This document shows, piece by piece, positions 24,378-32,501 of a DNA stretch of 64,000 nt. A program made the translations under genes and the position numbers. The stretch comes from Casp-actino8 sp965659595 (lineage in GTDB: Bacteria; Actinomycetota; Acidimicrobiia; Acidimicrobiales; Ilumatobacteraceae). The notes under the pieces are model-generated. The model was not told the origin of the DNA and did no database searches. It saw only the letters and a program-made list of their open reading frames with translations. The DNA lies in the NCBI GenBank assembly GCA_965659595.1, contig CBFHWN010000005.1:1-64000 (forward strand). Reading direction: 5' to 3'. Position 1 is the stretch's first letter. Every line of letters starts with the position of its first letter.

Positions 24378-24425
24378 GAGATTCCTTTGTCCGGAGTGAT
24401 CGGACGACAGGCTACCGCGACCAGC

Positions 24426-25370
24426 TCAGTGCTGGGATTCAAGCCAACGTTCGGCGTCGATGGCGGCCATGCACCCTGATCCGGCGGCTGTGATGGCCTG
24501 TCGGTAGGTGTGGTCCTTCACGTCACCGCAGGCGAAGACCCCCGGAACATTGGTGTAGGTGGAGTCAGGACGAGTCACCAGATAACCGGTGTCCTCCATG
24601 TCGAGGACGCCTTTGAACACGTCGGTGTTGGGGCGATGGCCGATGGCGATGAACAACCCGGACACGTCCATCGTGCTGTCTTCACCAGTGACGGTGTCGC
24701 GCAACCGAATACCTTCGAGTTGGTCGGTGCCGATCAAGCCGGTGACGGCACTGTTCCAACGCATCTCGATCTTGGGATTGTTCAGCGCTCGATCCTGCAT
24801 GATCTTGCTCGCACGCAGACTGTCGCGGCGGTGAATGAGGATGACCTTCGATGCGAACTTGGTGAGGAACGTCGCTTCCTCGACGGCGGAATCACCACCA
24901 CCGATGACAGCGATCTCCTTGCCGCGGAAGAAGAAACCATCGCATGTCGCACATGTGGACAGACCGTGTCCGATGAGGCGTTCTTCCTCTTCGAGTCCGA
25001 GCATGAGACTCTGTGCGCCTGTCGACACGATGACGGCGTCGGCCGTGTGAACATCGTCGTGAACGTGCACTTTCAGGGGACGTTCACCGAATTCGACCTT
25101 GGTGGCCTTCGCCGTGAGGAACGTGGCACCGAATCGTTCGGCCTGTTCCTTGAAGCGTCCCATGAGTTCGGGCCCCATGATTCCTTCCGGAAAGCCCGGG
25201 AAGTTCTCGACTTCGGTGGTGAGCATCAACTGTCCGCCGGGTTGATCGCTCGTGCTCGACGGTTCACCCTCGATCACGAAAGGCGCAAGACTCGCCCGAG
25301 CCGTATAGATGGCGGCGGTGAGGCCGGCTGGTCCCGATCCGATGATGACGACACGATGATGTTGACCCAT
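24426..25370 (-). CDS. trxB: Thioredoxin reductase
   Basis: 314 residues from ATG 25370, the start that lies at VVIIGSGPAGLTAAIYTARA; the frame is open upstream, but that part overlaps the next gene and is unrelated. FAD-binding GxGxxA/G is at the N-terminus, the redox pair is CATC in GLSTCATCDGFFF (about 133-138), the NADPH-binding motif is VIGGGDSAVEEA, and the C-terminal FAD motif is GVFACGDVKDHTYRQAITAAGSGCMAA. It reduces TrxA. The ATG overlaps the stop of the upstream membrane-protein gene. Confidence 0.96.
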   Translation of the reverse strand: MGQHHRVVIIGSGPAGLTAAIYTARASLAPFVIEGEPSSTSDQPGGQLMLTTEVENFPGFPEGIMGPELMGRFKEQAERFGATFLTAKATKVEFGERPLKVHVHDDVHTADAVIVSTGAQSLMLGLEEEERLIGHGLSTCATCDGFFFRGKEIAVIGGGDSAVEEATFLTKFASKVILIHRRDSLRASKIMQDRALNNPKIEMRWNSAVTGLIGTDQLEGIRLRDTVTGEDSTMDVSGLFIAIGHRPNTDVFKGVLDMEDTGYLVTRPDSTYTNVPGVFACGDVKDHTYRQAITAAGSGCMAAIDAERWLESQH

Positions 25371-25696
25371 CAGACACTCTCTTTGCTTTGGCGCTTGATC
25401 ATGAATACCGAACCGGCGGCAAGGAGGACGCCGCCGAGCACGTAGTAAGCCACCCACACTGCGGTGTCGTGGTCGAGTGGTGCCTCGAGGATCGAGATCA
25501 TGGCGCGCGATCCGCCGATCAGAAGCATGGCGACGATGAAGGTGCCGAGAAAGAAGGCGAGTAGTCCGAATACCAGGCCTCGTGCGATCATCACGATCGG
25601 TTTGGTGGTTCGGTCACGGACCTTGTCGACCGTCGACACGATGGTGTCGGTGAGGTCGGACGCCCAATTCGGATCATTCAACGGGTTACCAGCCAT
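25370..25696 (-). CDS. Small two-helix membrane protein
   Basis: 108 residues from ATG 25696. A TAGCCT hexamer (minus strand, 25704-25709) ends 7 nt before the ATG, so the gene is probably leaderless and the longer open frame (to 25867) is not coding. A helical amphipathic N-terminal part is followed by two membrane spans (IVMIARGLVFGLLAFFLGTFIVAMLL and VWVAYYVLGGVLLAAGSVFMI). It ends on the trxB start codon. No family recognised; small membrane proteins before trxB are common in this lineage as far as I can tell. Confidence 0.75.
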   Translation of the reverse strand: MAGNPLNDPNWASDLTDTIVSTVDKVRDRTTKPIVMIARGLVFGLLAFFLGTFIVAMLLIGGSRAMISILEAPLDHDTAVWVAYYVLGGVLLAAGSVFMIKRQSKESV

Positions 25697-25703
25697 GATG
25701 CCG

Positions 25704-25709
25704 AGGCTA
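25704..25709 (-). promoter_or_regulatory. -10 element TAGCCT of a leaderless promoter
   Basis: It lies 7 nt from the ATG at 25696. It would start the membrane protein-trxB transcript. Confidence 0.45.
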
Positions 25710-25722
25710 GCGAGCACGATCG

Positions 25723-26490
25723 TCAAGGGACGATGCTGGCCAATGTCGAACAGTCGGACGTCGCTTTCAGCAGCACGCCGGCGTCGGGGGAGAAGTACGC
25801 CTGTGCGTCGATTCCGTCGAAGCGGATCGTCAGAGCGAGTGGTCGTCGACCCAGATCGTCTCCACACGAGGGAGTTCCGGTGAGTGTTGGCGGTGGTGAA
25901 TGGATCCAGGCACTGAACAGGTCGACCAAATCGGTCGTGTCGGCGATTTCGACGACCTCGGAGGGAGTTTCGGCGACGAGAGGCGCAGCGTCGGTCTCGT
26001 CGAGCGCCAAGGCTGATGCGGCATCATCTGACGGAGCGATCGCCGCGGCAGCGGATTCTGATTCGACCATCGCGCCTTCGTTCGTGTTGCGATTGGCGTC
26101 CATACTCACGGCAGCGTCGAAAATCCCGACGGCAACAACATCGGGAGAATCATTGGGTCGAAGGCTCGCAACGCCGATCGCGATCACTCCCACGGACACG
26201 GCGGCTACCGCGAGGACAGGAGCCAGTCGGCGCCGGATGGGCGTCACTGTTGCGTCCGACGGTCGAAGGGCCGCGGCAACTGCAGCGTTCGTCATCGGTG
26301 TGTCGAGGACATGTTCGGCACCTGACCGAAGAAGAGCACGTCGTTGGGTAGCGAACGATGTGGATCGATCGTGCACGGCCCCGCGCAGATCGGCAGGTAC
26401 GTCGGCGAACTCGATCTCGCGGTCGACGAGTCGACTGGCCCACCAGTCGACATCGAGTACCGGGTCGTCTTCTGGTGTGGGGTGGTTCAT
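25723..26490 (-). CDS. Putative anti-sigma factor (single-pass membrane protein)
   Basis: 255 residues. The ATG overlaps the stop of the ECF sigma gene (4 bp), the classical sigma/anti-sigma arrangement. The N-terminal cytoplasmic part (1-88) has a Trp/Arg/Asp-rich start VDWWASRLVDREIEFADVPADLRGAV. It is followed by one membrane helix (APVLAVAAVSVGVIAIGVASL, about 90-110), an Ala/Ser/Asp-rich linker and an extracytoplasmic C-terminal domain with two Cys (about 207 and 247) that could form a disulfide. It lacks the HxxxCxxC zinc motif of ZAS anti-sigma factors. At the locus of M. tuberculosis rsmA (Rv3912). Confidence 0.72.
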   Translation of the reverse strand: MNHPTPEDDPVLDVDWWASRLVDREIEFADVPADLRGAVHDRSTSFATQRRALLRSGAEHVLDTPMTNAAVAAALRPSDATVTPIRRRLAPVLAVAAVSVGVIAIGVASLRPNDSPDVVAVGIFDAAVSMDANRNTNEGAMVESESAAAAIAPSDDAASALALDETDAAPLVAETPSEVVEIADTTDLVDLFSAWIHSPPPTLTGTPSCGDDLGRRPLALTIRFDGIDAQAYFSPDAGVLLKATSDCSTLASIVP

Positions 26491-27080
26491 CCCGATTCTC
26501 CGTCAGTGTCTCCGTCCGATTCGCTTGGACGTTCCGAAGGTCGTGTCTGGTTCCCGAAAGAATTGGCGAGCTTGGCTCGACCCCGGGCGATTCGAGAACG
26601 AACGGTGCCGATTGGAATTTCGAGGATGGTGGCGATCTGCTCGTAGTCGAGGTCGGCCACGTCGCGCAGGACGACGGCGACTCGATATTCCTCGGGTAAC
26701 GAGGCCAAGGCTCGTTCGATCAGTTCGCGATTTTCGAGGACTTCGTGATCGTGTTCAGCTCGAGGATCGTCGAGGCGTTCGAGGATCGTGTCGACGTCGG
26801 ACATGGGTCGCGGTCGGCGCCGCCGGCGCCGGATCTCGTCGAGAGCCGCATTTGTTGCGATGCGATAGGCCCATGTCGAGAAGGATGAACGTCCGTCGAA
26901 TGTCCCGACGTTTCGAGCAATCGACACGAGAGCGTTCTGCGCCGCATCATCGGCATCGGACCGATGTCCAAGGATGCGCAAACACACGGCGTGGATGCGC
27001 GAGTGATGGCGACGCAGAAGTTCCTCGAGCGCCACTGTGTCTCCGTTTCGGACGCGTTCGAGAAGTTCGTCGTCGGTCAC
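26487..27080 (-). CDS. ECF RNA polymerase sigma factor (SigM-like by position)
   Basis: 197 residues. Region 2 is clear (ADDAAQNALVSIARNVGTFDGRSSFSTWAYRIATNAALDEIRRR), as is region 4 (LASLPEEYRVAVVLRDVADLDYEQIATILEIPIGTVRSRIARGRAKL). The protein ends in a Ser/Asp/Glu-rich tail. Its gene overlaps both the kinase upstream (4 bp) and the anti-sigma downstream (4 bp), so all three are probably one unit. The position next to trxB matches sigM in mycobacteria and Streptomyces. What the regulon is cannot be told. Confidence 0.92.
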   Translation of the reverse strand: MTDDELLERVRNGDTVALEELLRRHHSRIHAVCLRILGHRSDADDAAQNALVSIARNVGTFDGRSSFSTWAYRIATNAALDEIRRRRRRPRPMSDVDTILERLDDPRAEHDHEVLENRELIERALASLPEEYRVAVVLRDVADLDYEQIATILEIPIGTVRSRIARGRAKLANSFGNQTRPSERPSESDGDTDGESG

Positions 27081-28675
27081 GGTGCCGACGACACGCCGAT
27101 CTCGGCGATTCCGCTCCGATACGGATTGGTGTCACTGCATCCTGGGTCGCGCGACGCCTCGCGGAGATAGATCATCACGTATTGCACGGGGGCAGAGGTG
27201 ATTCCCGAGAGCGTCGTGCCGTCCTCGGACGAACCCCGGGCGATGGGATCACCCCATGACGAGAGGTTCGACCCGACCACGTTCGAGCCGTACATGTCGG
27301 CACGCCATATCGATCCGGCGAAATCGACGTCGATTTGCGCATAGTTCGGTTCGGCGAGTTGGACGACGAGGCCGACACCGGACTTGCTTCCGAAAGTCTG
27401 AGACTTGTAGCAGAGAGTCGACCACGCCGTACCGCGATCACCGTCGGTCGTCCACCGCACATCGCCATCGTTTTCGGTGCCATCACCTTCCGGGTCGAAG
27501 GTGGTCACACCGGCGATTGATGGAGGGCCGGAGGGTGTGGTCGGCGAGGTCGTGGCCACCGGGAGCGGGGTGGTCGACGAATCGTCGCCGCCCGTGACGA
27601 GACGAACCCCGAGGGTGACCACGGCCAGAAGGGCGATTCCGGCACCGACCCAAACGATGGGCGACACACGTAACGGCCGTCGTACGGCTGGCGACGATTC
27701 GGATCGTTCTCCTGGCGGCTTCGGACGTACGGGTCCTGACGGAGTGTGACCTTGTGGACGAATGATTTTGCCCGGTGTGGGGGTGCGGTCTCCGCTCGGA
27801 TGTCCGTGGGATGACTTGTCACCTGCGCTGTCCCCGGCATGGGCGGAGCGCAACGCAGCGCGGGCTTCGGCGCCACTCGAGTACCGACGATTGGGTTCCC
27901 GTTCGATCATGCGATGGATGGCTGCACTCAACTGTGGTGAAACGTCCGTGCGCAATGTTCCTAGGTCGGTGGCGTCGCGTTGTAGGCGAGCGAGGGCCGT
28001 CTCGGTGTCGTTCTTGCCGACGAAGGGAACCTTGCCGGCCAGACATTCGTAGAGCACCAGTCCGAGCGAATAGAGATCGGCGCGCAAATCGAGTTCGTCA
28101 CCCTTGACTTGTTCGGGTGACAAGTACTTGGCCGTTCCCATCATGATGTTGTCGCTCGTGAGATCTTCGCCGGTTCCGAGCGCCTTCGCGATGCCGAAGT
28201 CGGTGAGCATCACACGACCGTCTCGGGTCACGAGGACGTTTCCGGGTTTGACGTCGCGATGAATGATCCCCTTGGCATGGGCGGCATCGAGTGCTGAACA
28301 GATTCCACTTCCGATGTGAACCGTGAGTCGGGGAGTGAGCGCGCGACGTTCGTCGAGCAGTGTGCGTAGTGACTTACCTTCGACGAATTCCATGACCACG
28401 GCTTGACGACCGTTGTCTTCGACGGCGTCGTAGACGGCCACGATGTTCTGATGGTTCAGACTCGCAGCAGCGATGGCCTCCCGCCGAAACCTCTCGGCCA
28501 CGGTCGAGTCGGCTGTGAGGTGCGCCTTCAAGAGTTTGACGGCGACCGTACGTGAGAGTTGGAGGTCGGTCGCCTTCCAGACGTCGGCCATTCCACCGTG
28601 CGCCCAAGGACGCTCGAGTTTGTACCGACCGGCGATCACCGTGTCCGGTCGAGGGGTGTTGTCCGACGTCGACAT
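27077..28675 (-). CDS. Transmembrane Ser/Thr protein kinase with an extracytoplasmic discoidin-like domain
   Basis: 532 residues. The kinase domain (about 15-275) is complete: Gly-rich loop AHGGMADVW, VAVK Lys47, IIHRDVKPGN (139-145), DFG (159-161), activation segment GTAKYLSPEQV. A Pro/Ser-rich linker (280-335) and one membrane helix (about 338-358, VWVGAGIALLAVVTLGVRLV) lead to an external domain (388-532) with DGDRGTAWST and SGVGLVVQLAEP, resembling the C-terminal domain of mycobacterial MviN/MurJ (Rv3910). In relatives this place is taken by murJ; here only a kinase with intact catalytic residues remains. The stop overlaps the sigma gene. Confidence 0.9.
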   Translation of the reverse strand: MSTSDNTPRPDTVIAGRYKLERPWAHGGMADVWKATDLQLSRTVAVKLLKAHLTADSTVAERFRREAIAAASLNHQNIVAVYDAVEDNGRQAVVMEFVEGKSLRTLLDERRALTPRLTVHIGSGICSALDAAHAKGIIHRDVKPGNVLVTRDGRVMLTDFGIAKALGTGEDLTSDNIMMGTAKYLSPEQVKGDELDLRADLYSLGLVLYECLAGKVPFVGKNDTETALARLQRDATDLGTLRTDVSPQLSAAIHRMIEREPNRRYSSGAEARAALRSAHAGDSAGDKSSHGHPSGDRTPTPGKIIRPQGHTPSGPVRPKPPGERSESSPAVRRPLRVSPIVWVGAGIALLAVVTLGVRLVTGGDDSSTTPLPVATTSPTTPSGPPSIAGVTTFDPEGDGTENDGDVRWTTDGDRGTAWSTLCYKSQTFGSKSGVGLVVQLAEPNYAQIDVDFAGSIWRADMYGSNVVGSNLSSWGDPIARGSSEDGTTLSGITSAPVQYVMIYLREASRDPGCSDTNPYRSGIAEIGVSSAP

Positions 28676-28740
28676 GTTCGACGGGAAACGCTAGTTGTGC
28701 AGGACTGTCGTTCAGGGGAATTGACGTGTGCGATGTGTTT

Positions 28741-29598
28741 TCACACGGTGAAGAACGAGACGCCGATGGTGCCGCGACCGGCATGCGTACCGATCACTGC
28801 TCCGATGTCGCCGACGAGGATCTCACCGTCGTAGACGCCACGCAGTTGCTCGACGAACGAATCGACATCCGAGCAATCGGCATGAAGGACGCTCAAGTGC
28901 GAAATTCCTGGAGAAGCGACGTTCTGTCGGACCTTGTCGACGAGAAAAGCGATGGCCTTGGACCGGGTTCTCTGTTTGCCGCCTTCTTCGACGACGCCGT
29001 TGCGAACCTCGATGATCGGCTTGATCGACAGAACCGAAGCCAACATGGCCTTGGCACCGCCGATTCGGCCACCTTTTTTCAAGTTCTCCAGGGTGTCGAG
29101 TGCCCCCCAGACCTGGCAGCGCCCCACGAGATCTCGGGCGAGGGTCTCGACGTCGTCGATCGACGCACCTTCTCGCCCGGCACGGGCGCAAGCAACGACG
29201 ATCGAGCCAAGACCCATCGAGACCGTGCGACTGTCGACGATCCGGACCGGGAGCAGGTCGCCGATGGCAGTCGCTCCGAGCTCAGCGCTCTGCAAAGTGG
29301 CCGACAGAGCCCCGGACAAGCCGATGATCACGACGCCGGTGGCACCCTCGGCGGCCAACTCGCGAATGGTGGCTTCGAATCGACCCGGGGCCGGGGCCGC
29401 CGTTGACGGCAACTGCTCTTCCGATGAACAACGTTCCCAGAACTGACTGGTGGTGAGTTCCTCGCGGTCGACGAGTTCGTCGTCACCGAATCGGATGTAG
29501 AGAGGAACGATCCGGATCCCGAGCTCTTCGACCAGGTCGTTGGGTAGGTCGCAGGCGCTGTCGGTGATGATTCGGACACCAGGGGCGAAAGAGGTCAC
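28741..29598 (-). CDS. DegV-family fatty-acid-binding protein
   Basis: 285 residues, GTG start 6 nt downstream of a TACTGT hexamer. The fold signature is visible: IITDSACDLPNDLVEELGIRIVPLYIRFGD, IGLSGALSATLQSAE, VDSRTVSMGLGSIV and LENLKKGGRIGGAKAMLASVLSIKPI. DegV (FakB-like) proteins bind one fatty acid and present it to a FakA kinase; FakA is not in the window. Insertion between the kinase and DUF6049 is not the usual order at this locus. Confidence 0.93.
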   Translation of the reverse strand: MTSFAPGVRIITDSACDLPNDLVEELGIRIVPLYIRFGDDELVDREELTTSQFWERCSSEEQLPSTAAPAPGRFEATIRELAAEGATGVVIIGLSGALSATLQSAELGATAIGDLLPVRIVDSRTVSMGLGSIVVACARAGREGASIDDVETLARDLVGRCQVWGALDTLENLKKGGRIGGAKAMLASVLSIKPIIEVRNGVVEEGGKQRTRSKAIAFLVDKVRQNVASPGISHLSVLHADCSDVDSFVEQLRGVYDGEILVGDIGAVIGTHAGRGTIGVSFFTV

Positions 29599-29604
29599 GG
29601 GATC

Positions 29605-29610
29605 ACAGTA
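29605..29610 (-). promoter_or_regulatory. -10 element TACTGT of a leaderless promoter
   Basis: It lies 6 nt before the GTG at 29598 of the DegV-family gene. Confidence 0.45.
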
Positions 29611-29648
29611 GTGGCGTTGACGGGTGAGCGTCCGACCGTTCTCCCTGC

Positions 29649-31700
29649 TCAGATCGGGTGATCACCGCTGGGATGTCGTGACGTGCTGGCCAGCGCCTCA
29701 CCTTGTTTACGCCGGTATTGAGCCCGCCAGTGGTGAACCCACCAGGTCGCCAGCAGCAACAAGGCGACGCCGGTCACCACTTGACCGAGTCCGGCCAGGG
29801 CGTTCACCCGGGCGGTGAACACGATCGGATCGGTCAAGGCCAGGCCACCATCAGGTGTGACCACCTGAACGGTCACCGGAAACCGCCCGTTGGATCGGGC
29901 CTCGACATCGATCTCGACTGGAGTGAGAGATCCGGCGGCCAACACCACCACCGGCTCTCCGTCCGGGAAGAGCAACTTTGGAGAGGCCAGTCGAAGCCGA
30001 ACACTCAGATCGGTGGGTCCGTCGTTGCGCAGACTGAGTCGGAGTTGGCTCGACCGACCGCCCAGGGTGAACGTGGCCGGTGACGGGGCCACCAGCCCGT
30101 CGGCGACCTGGGCGGTGTCGAGAACGATCACGTCGACGTAGTCCTGCCTGGTTGCGGCGTCGAGACGTCGATCGGGGAGCACGTCGAGGAGTCGCCGCCA
30201 CGAGTCGGGTCGATCGTCCCCGTCAGGCAGCAACGACGCGTAGGCCGTAACTCGGGTCGATGTCAGTGAATGCGTCACGAACGCACCCTCGTCGACGATT
30301 CGAGTGGGTTCAGGCAGAGTGAGCGAGATCGGTCGGCCGTCGGCAAGAGCAACGGCCGTGCGCGACAGGGCTTCGTCGAGGTCGACCAGAGTGGCCAGTC
30401 GGGAGGCACCGAGCGTGTCGACCACCGCGGTGAGCAGTTCGATGGACATCATCGAGCCGTCGTTCGTGGCCAGGACGAGAGAGCGTCCGTTCAACGACTC
30501 GCCCCGGTCGACGATGTCGCGACGAAGCATCTTCAGATCAGCCAGGACATGTTGGGCCACCAGGAACGAGTCGCTCGTCGGCCGAAGAGCGGCTTTCGTG
30601 AGGAGATCGGAGATCTGTTGATCGACGATGTGGGCCTCGATCGTGCCGCGTCCTTCGAGTTCGAGATCGAGCAGGCGGGTCGAGTCGAGGAAGCCGAGGA
30701 GTTCCATCCCCGAATCACGCTGGGCATCAGGCAGGAGAAGGATCGATCGGAATCCGAGGTCTCGCACGAGTTGGGCCTCGGCGGCCAGAGGCGCCCGGTC
30801 CATCACCCAGGCGACTCGACGAGACGTGGTGAGAGGGAGCGAATCTGAGAGCGAGTCCTCACCGAGGCGCAACTGATCGACGAACACGTCGCCGAAGCGG
30901 GTTCCGACCACATCGAGCGGATCGACGTCGACGTAGGGCATCGACAGATATGACAGTGAGTCGGTGAATTGGAGTGACGAAAAGAGTTGAGCGTCGTCGA
31001 TCGTGGATCGAGACAGACCTTCGAGAGTTTCGGGACGAACAGCGACGGTCAAAGGGAAACCAGGAAGAGCTTCGGCAACGGTCACGAGATCCGCGAAGGA
31101 GGACCGATCGTCACTGGTCACGGTCGTCGAACCGTCGGGTTGCAGGGTCAGAGAACCGTCGATCGATCCGAAGATCGACGTGGGTAGAGGGGCAGCAGTT
31201 TCGGGCTCGGTGCTCCCTTCGGGAAGACGTTCGACGAACGTGATGATCCGATCGGTGATCTCGGCCCCGACCGCGAGAACGATCGAGACGGGGTACAGAC
31301 CGCTGGCCGACATCTGCAGTTTCTCGGTCGTAGTGGTTCCGATCTCGATGGGGACGAGGAGATCGATCACTCCGGACGCATCTCGCAGACCGTCGATGTC
31401 GAACTCGAGGGTGTCGATGTTGGACGGCAGGTTGCCGTCGAGCACATCGTGGAGCTCACGACGTGAATCGACGGGTTGGTGAGCGGTCACGAGGAGTGAA
31501 GTGGGGGCTCGATCCCCGAGAGAACTCGGACCTTCGACGAACACACTCATGGTGAACGATGAGCCCTCGACCCCCGCTACGTATTGGTCTTGTGACAACA
31601 GTGATCCGACTCGAATGGGCTCCTCGGCGGCGACCGGTGACGGCGTGAGTGTCGAGCCGAGGGCGATCACGAGGAGGGGGACGAGACGAAAAGCCTTCAC
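29649..31700 (-). CDS. DUF6049 secreted/membrane-anchored protein
   Basis: 683 residues, GTG start after GGAGGCGAC. A signal peptide (MKAFRLVPLLVIALGSTLTPSPVAA) precedes a long extracytoplasmic part of beta-sandwich character. One C-terminal helix, GLGQVVTGVALLLLATWWVHHW (about 636-657), and a basic tail follow. The layout and the position between the sigma/kinase block and pcnA are those of Rv3909/SCO3895, whose gene in relatives is next to murJ. Function unknown; a link to peptidoglycan precursor export is suggested only by that association. It starts four bases inside the upstream acetyltransferase gene. Confidence 0.83.
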   Translation of the reverse strand: MKAFRLVPLLVIALGSTLTPSPVAAEEPIRVGSLLSQDQYVAGVEGSSFTMSVFVEGPSSLGDRAPTSLLVTAHQPVDSRRELHDVLDGNLPSNIDTLEFDIDGLRDASGVIDLLVPIEIGTTTTEKLQMSASGLYPVSIVLAVGAEITDRIITFVERLPEGSTEPETAAPLPTSIFGSIDGSLTLQPDGSTTVTSDDRSSFADLVTVAEALPGFPLTVAVRPETLEGLSRSTIDDAQLFSSLQFTDSLSYLSMPYVDVDPLDVVGTRFGDVFVDQLRLGEDSLSDSLPLTTSRRVAWVMDRAPLAAEAQLVRDLGFRSILLLPDAQRDSGMELLGFLDSTRLLDLELEGRGTIEAHIVDQQISDLLTKAALRPTSDSFLVAQHVLADLKMLRRDIVDRGESLNGRSLVLATNDGSMMSIELLTAVVDTLGASRLATLVDLDEALSRTAVALADGRPISLTLPEPTRIVDEGAFVTHSLTSTRVTAYASLLPDGDDRPDSWRRLLDVLPDRRLDAATRQDYVDVIVLDTAQVADGLVAPSPATFTLGGRSSQLRLSLRNDGPTDLSVRLRLASPKLLFPDGEPVVVLAAGSLTPVEIDVEARSNGRFPVTVQVVTPDGGLALTDPIVFTARVNALAGLGQVVTGVALLLLATWWVHHWRAQYRRKQGEALASTSRHPSGDHPI

Positions 31701-32476
31701 GTCGCCTCCGGGTCGGAGGAGACAGGTTTTCCCTCGAGGTCGAGTTCGAACACTTGGAGAGAATCGGGAAGAAGTGCGAAGCCGAATCGCTCATAGAGGT
31801 CGAGAGCGCGTTGGTTACCGAAGTCGGTATTGACCAGAACTTCGCGAACTCCTCGCTTCTGCAGCCAGCGCAGTCCGTCGAGGAGAAGCGACGTGGCGAT
31901 TCGTTGGCCTTCGAGCTCGGGGCGGACGGCGAGTCGTTGGACGAACCCGGCTGATCCGTTGCGTCCGGTGATGACGTAGCCCGCTGGTTCGTCAGAGGTC
32001 GTGACGGCCAGCCGAATGCGATGTTGAGGTGTGGCGTGACAGGCATCGACGATGGCCGATGCGTCGAGTTCCCAGCCGCGTTCGAAAGCCTCGGCGTCGA
32101 TTCGTGCCGCAACCGCAAGTTGCTGTGGTCCGCGAATCGGTCTCAGTTCGTGAACTGGTGTGTCGAATTCCGTGTGGCGTGAGATGTTGGCCTTCAGCAG
32201 TGCGAGTGTTTGAACCTTTTCGAATCCGTGCTCGACGAATCCGGGTGCTGCCGACGCGGCGAGCGCTCCCGTTCGTACACGTCTGTAGTTCCATTGGCGG
32301 AGAACTCTCAGCCAGTCGGTGAGAGTGGTGTACGACGGCGACTTGGTGTGGTCGGTCAGAACCATCTGGGCGACGCCTGGTTGATGAGGCCAAGTGCGTA
32401 GGCGCGCGCGGACACGACCGTCATCGAGCATGCGAGGCGGACCACTGTCTCGACGCAGTCGGAATCCGGCCATCAC
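31697..32476 (-). CDS. GNAT-family N-acetyltransferase
   Basis: 259 residues from a GTG at 32476 (an ATG follows directly at 32473). The C-terminal half is a GNAT domain with the acetyl-CoA loop VQRLAVRPELEGQRIATSLL and the ALDLYERFGF end motif. The N-terminal half (WPHQPGVAQMVLTDH...RRVRTGALAASAAPGFVEHGF) looks like a second, degenerate GNAT half. The substrate is unknown. In M. tuberculosis mutT4 occupies this place. A -10-like TACCGT lies 7 nt upstream and overlaps the -10 of the divergent deacetylase gene. Confidence 0.82.
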   Translation of the reverse strand: MMAGFRLRRDSGPPRMLDDGRVRARLRTWPHQPGVAQMVLTDHTKSPSYTTLTDWLRVLRQWNYRRVRTGALAASAAPGFVEHGFEKVQTLALLKANISRHTEFDTPVHELRPIRGPQQLAVAARIDAEAFERGWELDASAIVDACHATPQHRIRLAVTTSDEPAGYVITGRNGSAGFVQRLAVRPELEGQRIATSLLLDGLRWLQKRGVREVLVNTDFGNQRALDLYERFGFALLPDSLQVFELDLEGKPVSSDPEAT

Positions 32477-32483
32477 ACATGCG

Positions 32484-32493
32484 ACGGTAGCGT
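32484..32493. promoter_or_regulatory. Overlapping divergent -10 elements
   Basis: The plus strand carries TAGCGT (32488-32493), 8 nt before the deacetylase ATG at 32502. The minus strand carries TACCGT (32489-32484), 7 nt before the acetyltransferase GTG at 32476. The two hexamers share the TA at 32488-32489, so only one promoter could be melted at a time. Confidence 0.5.
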
Positions 32494-32501
32494 TTGGTTC
32501 G

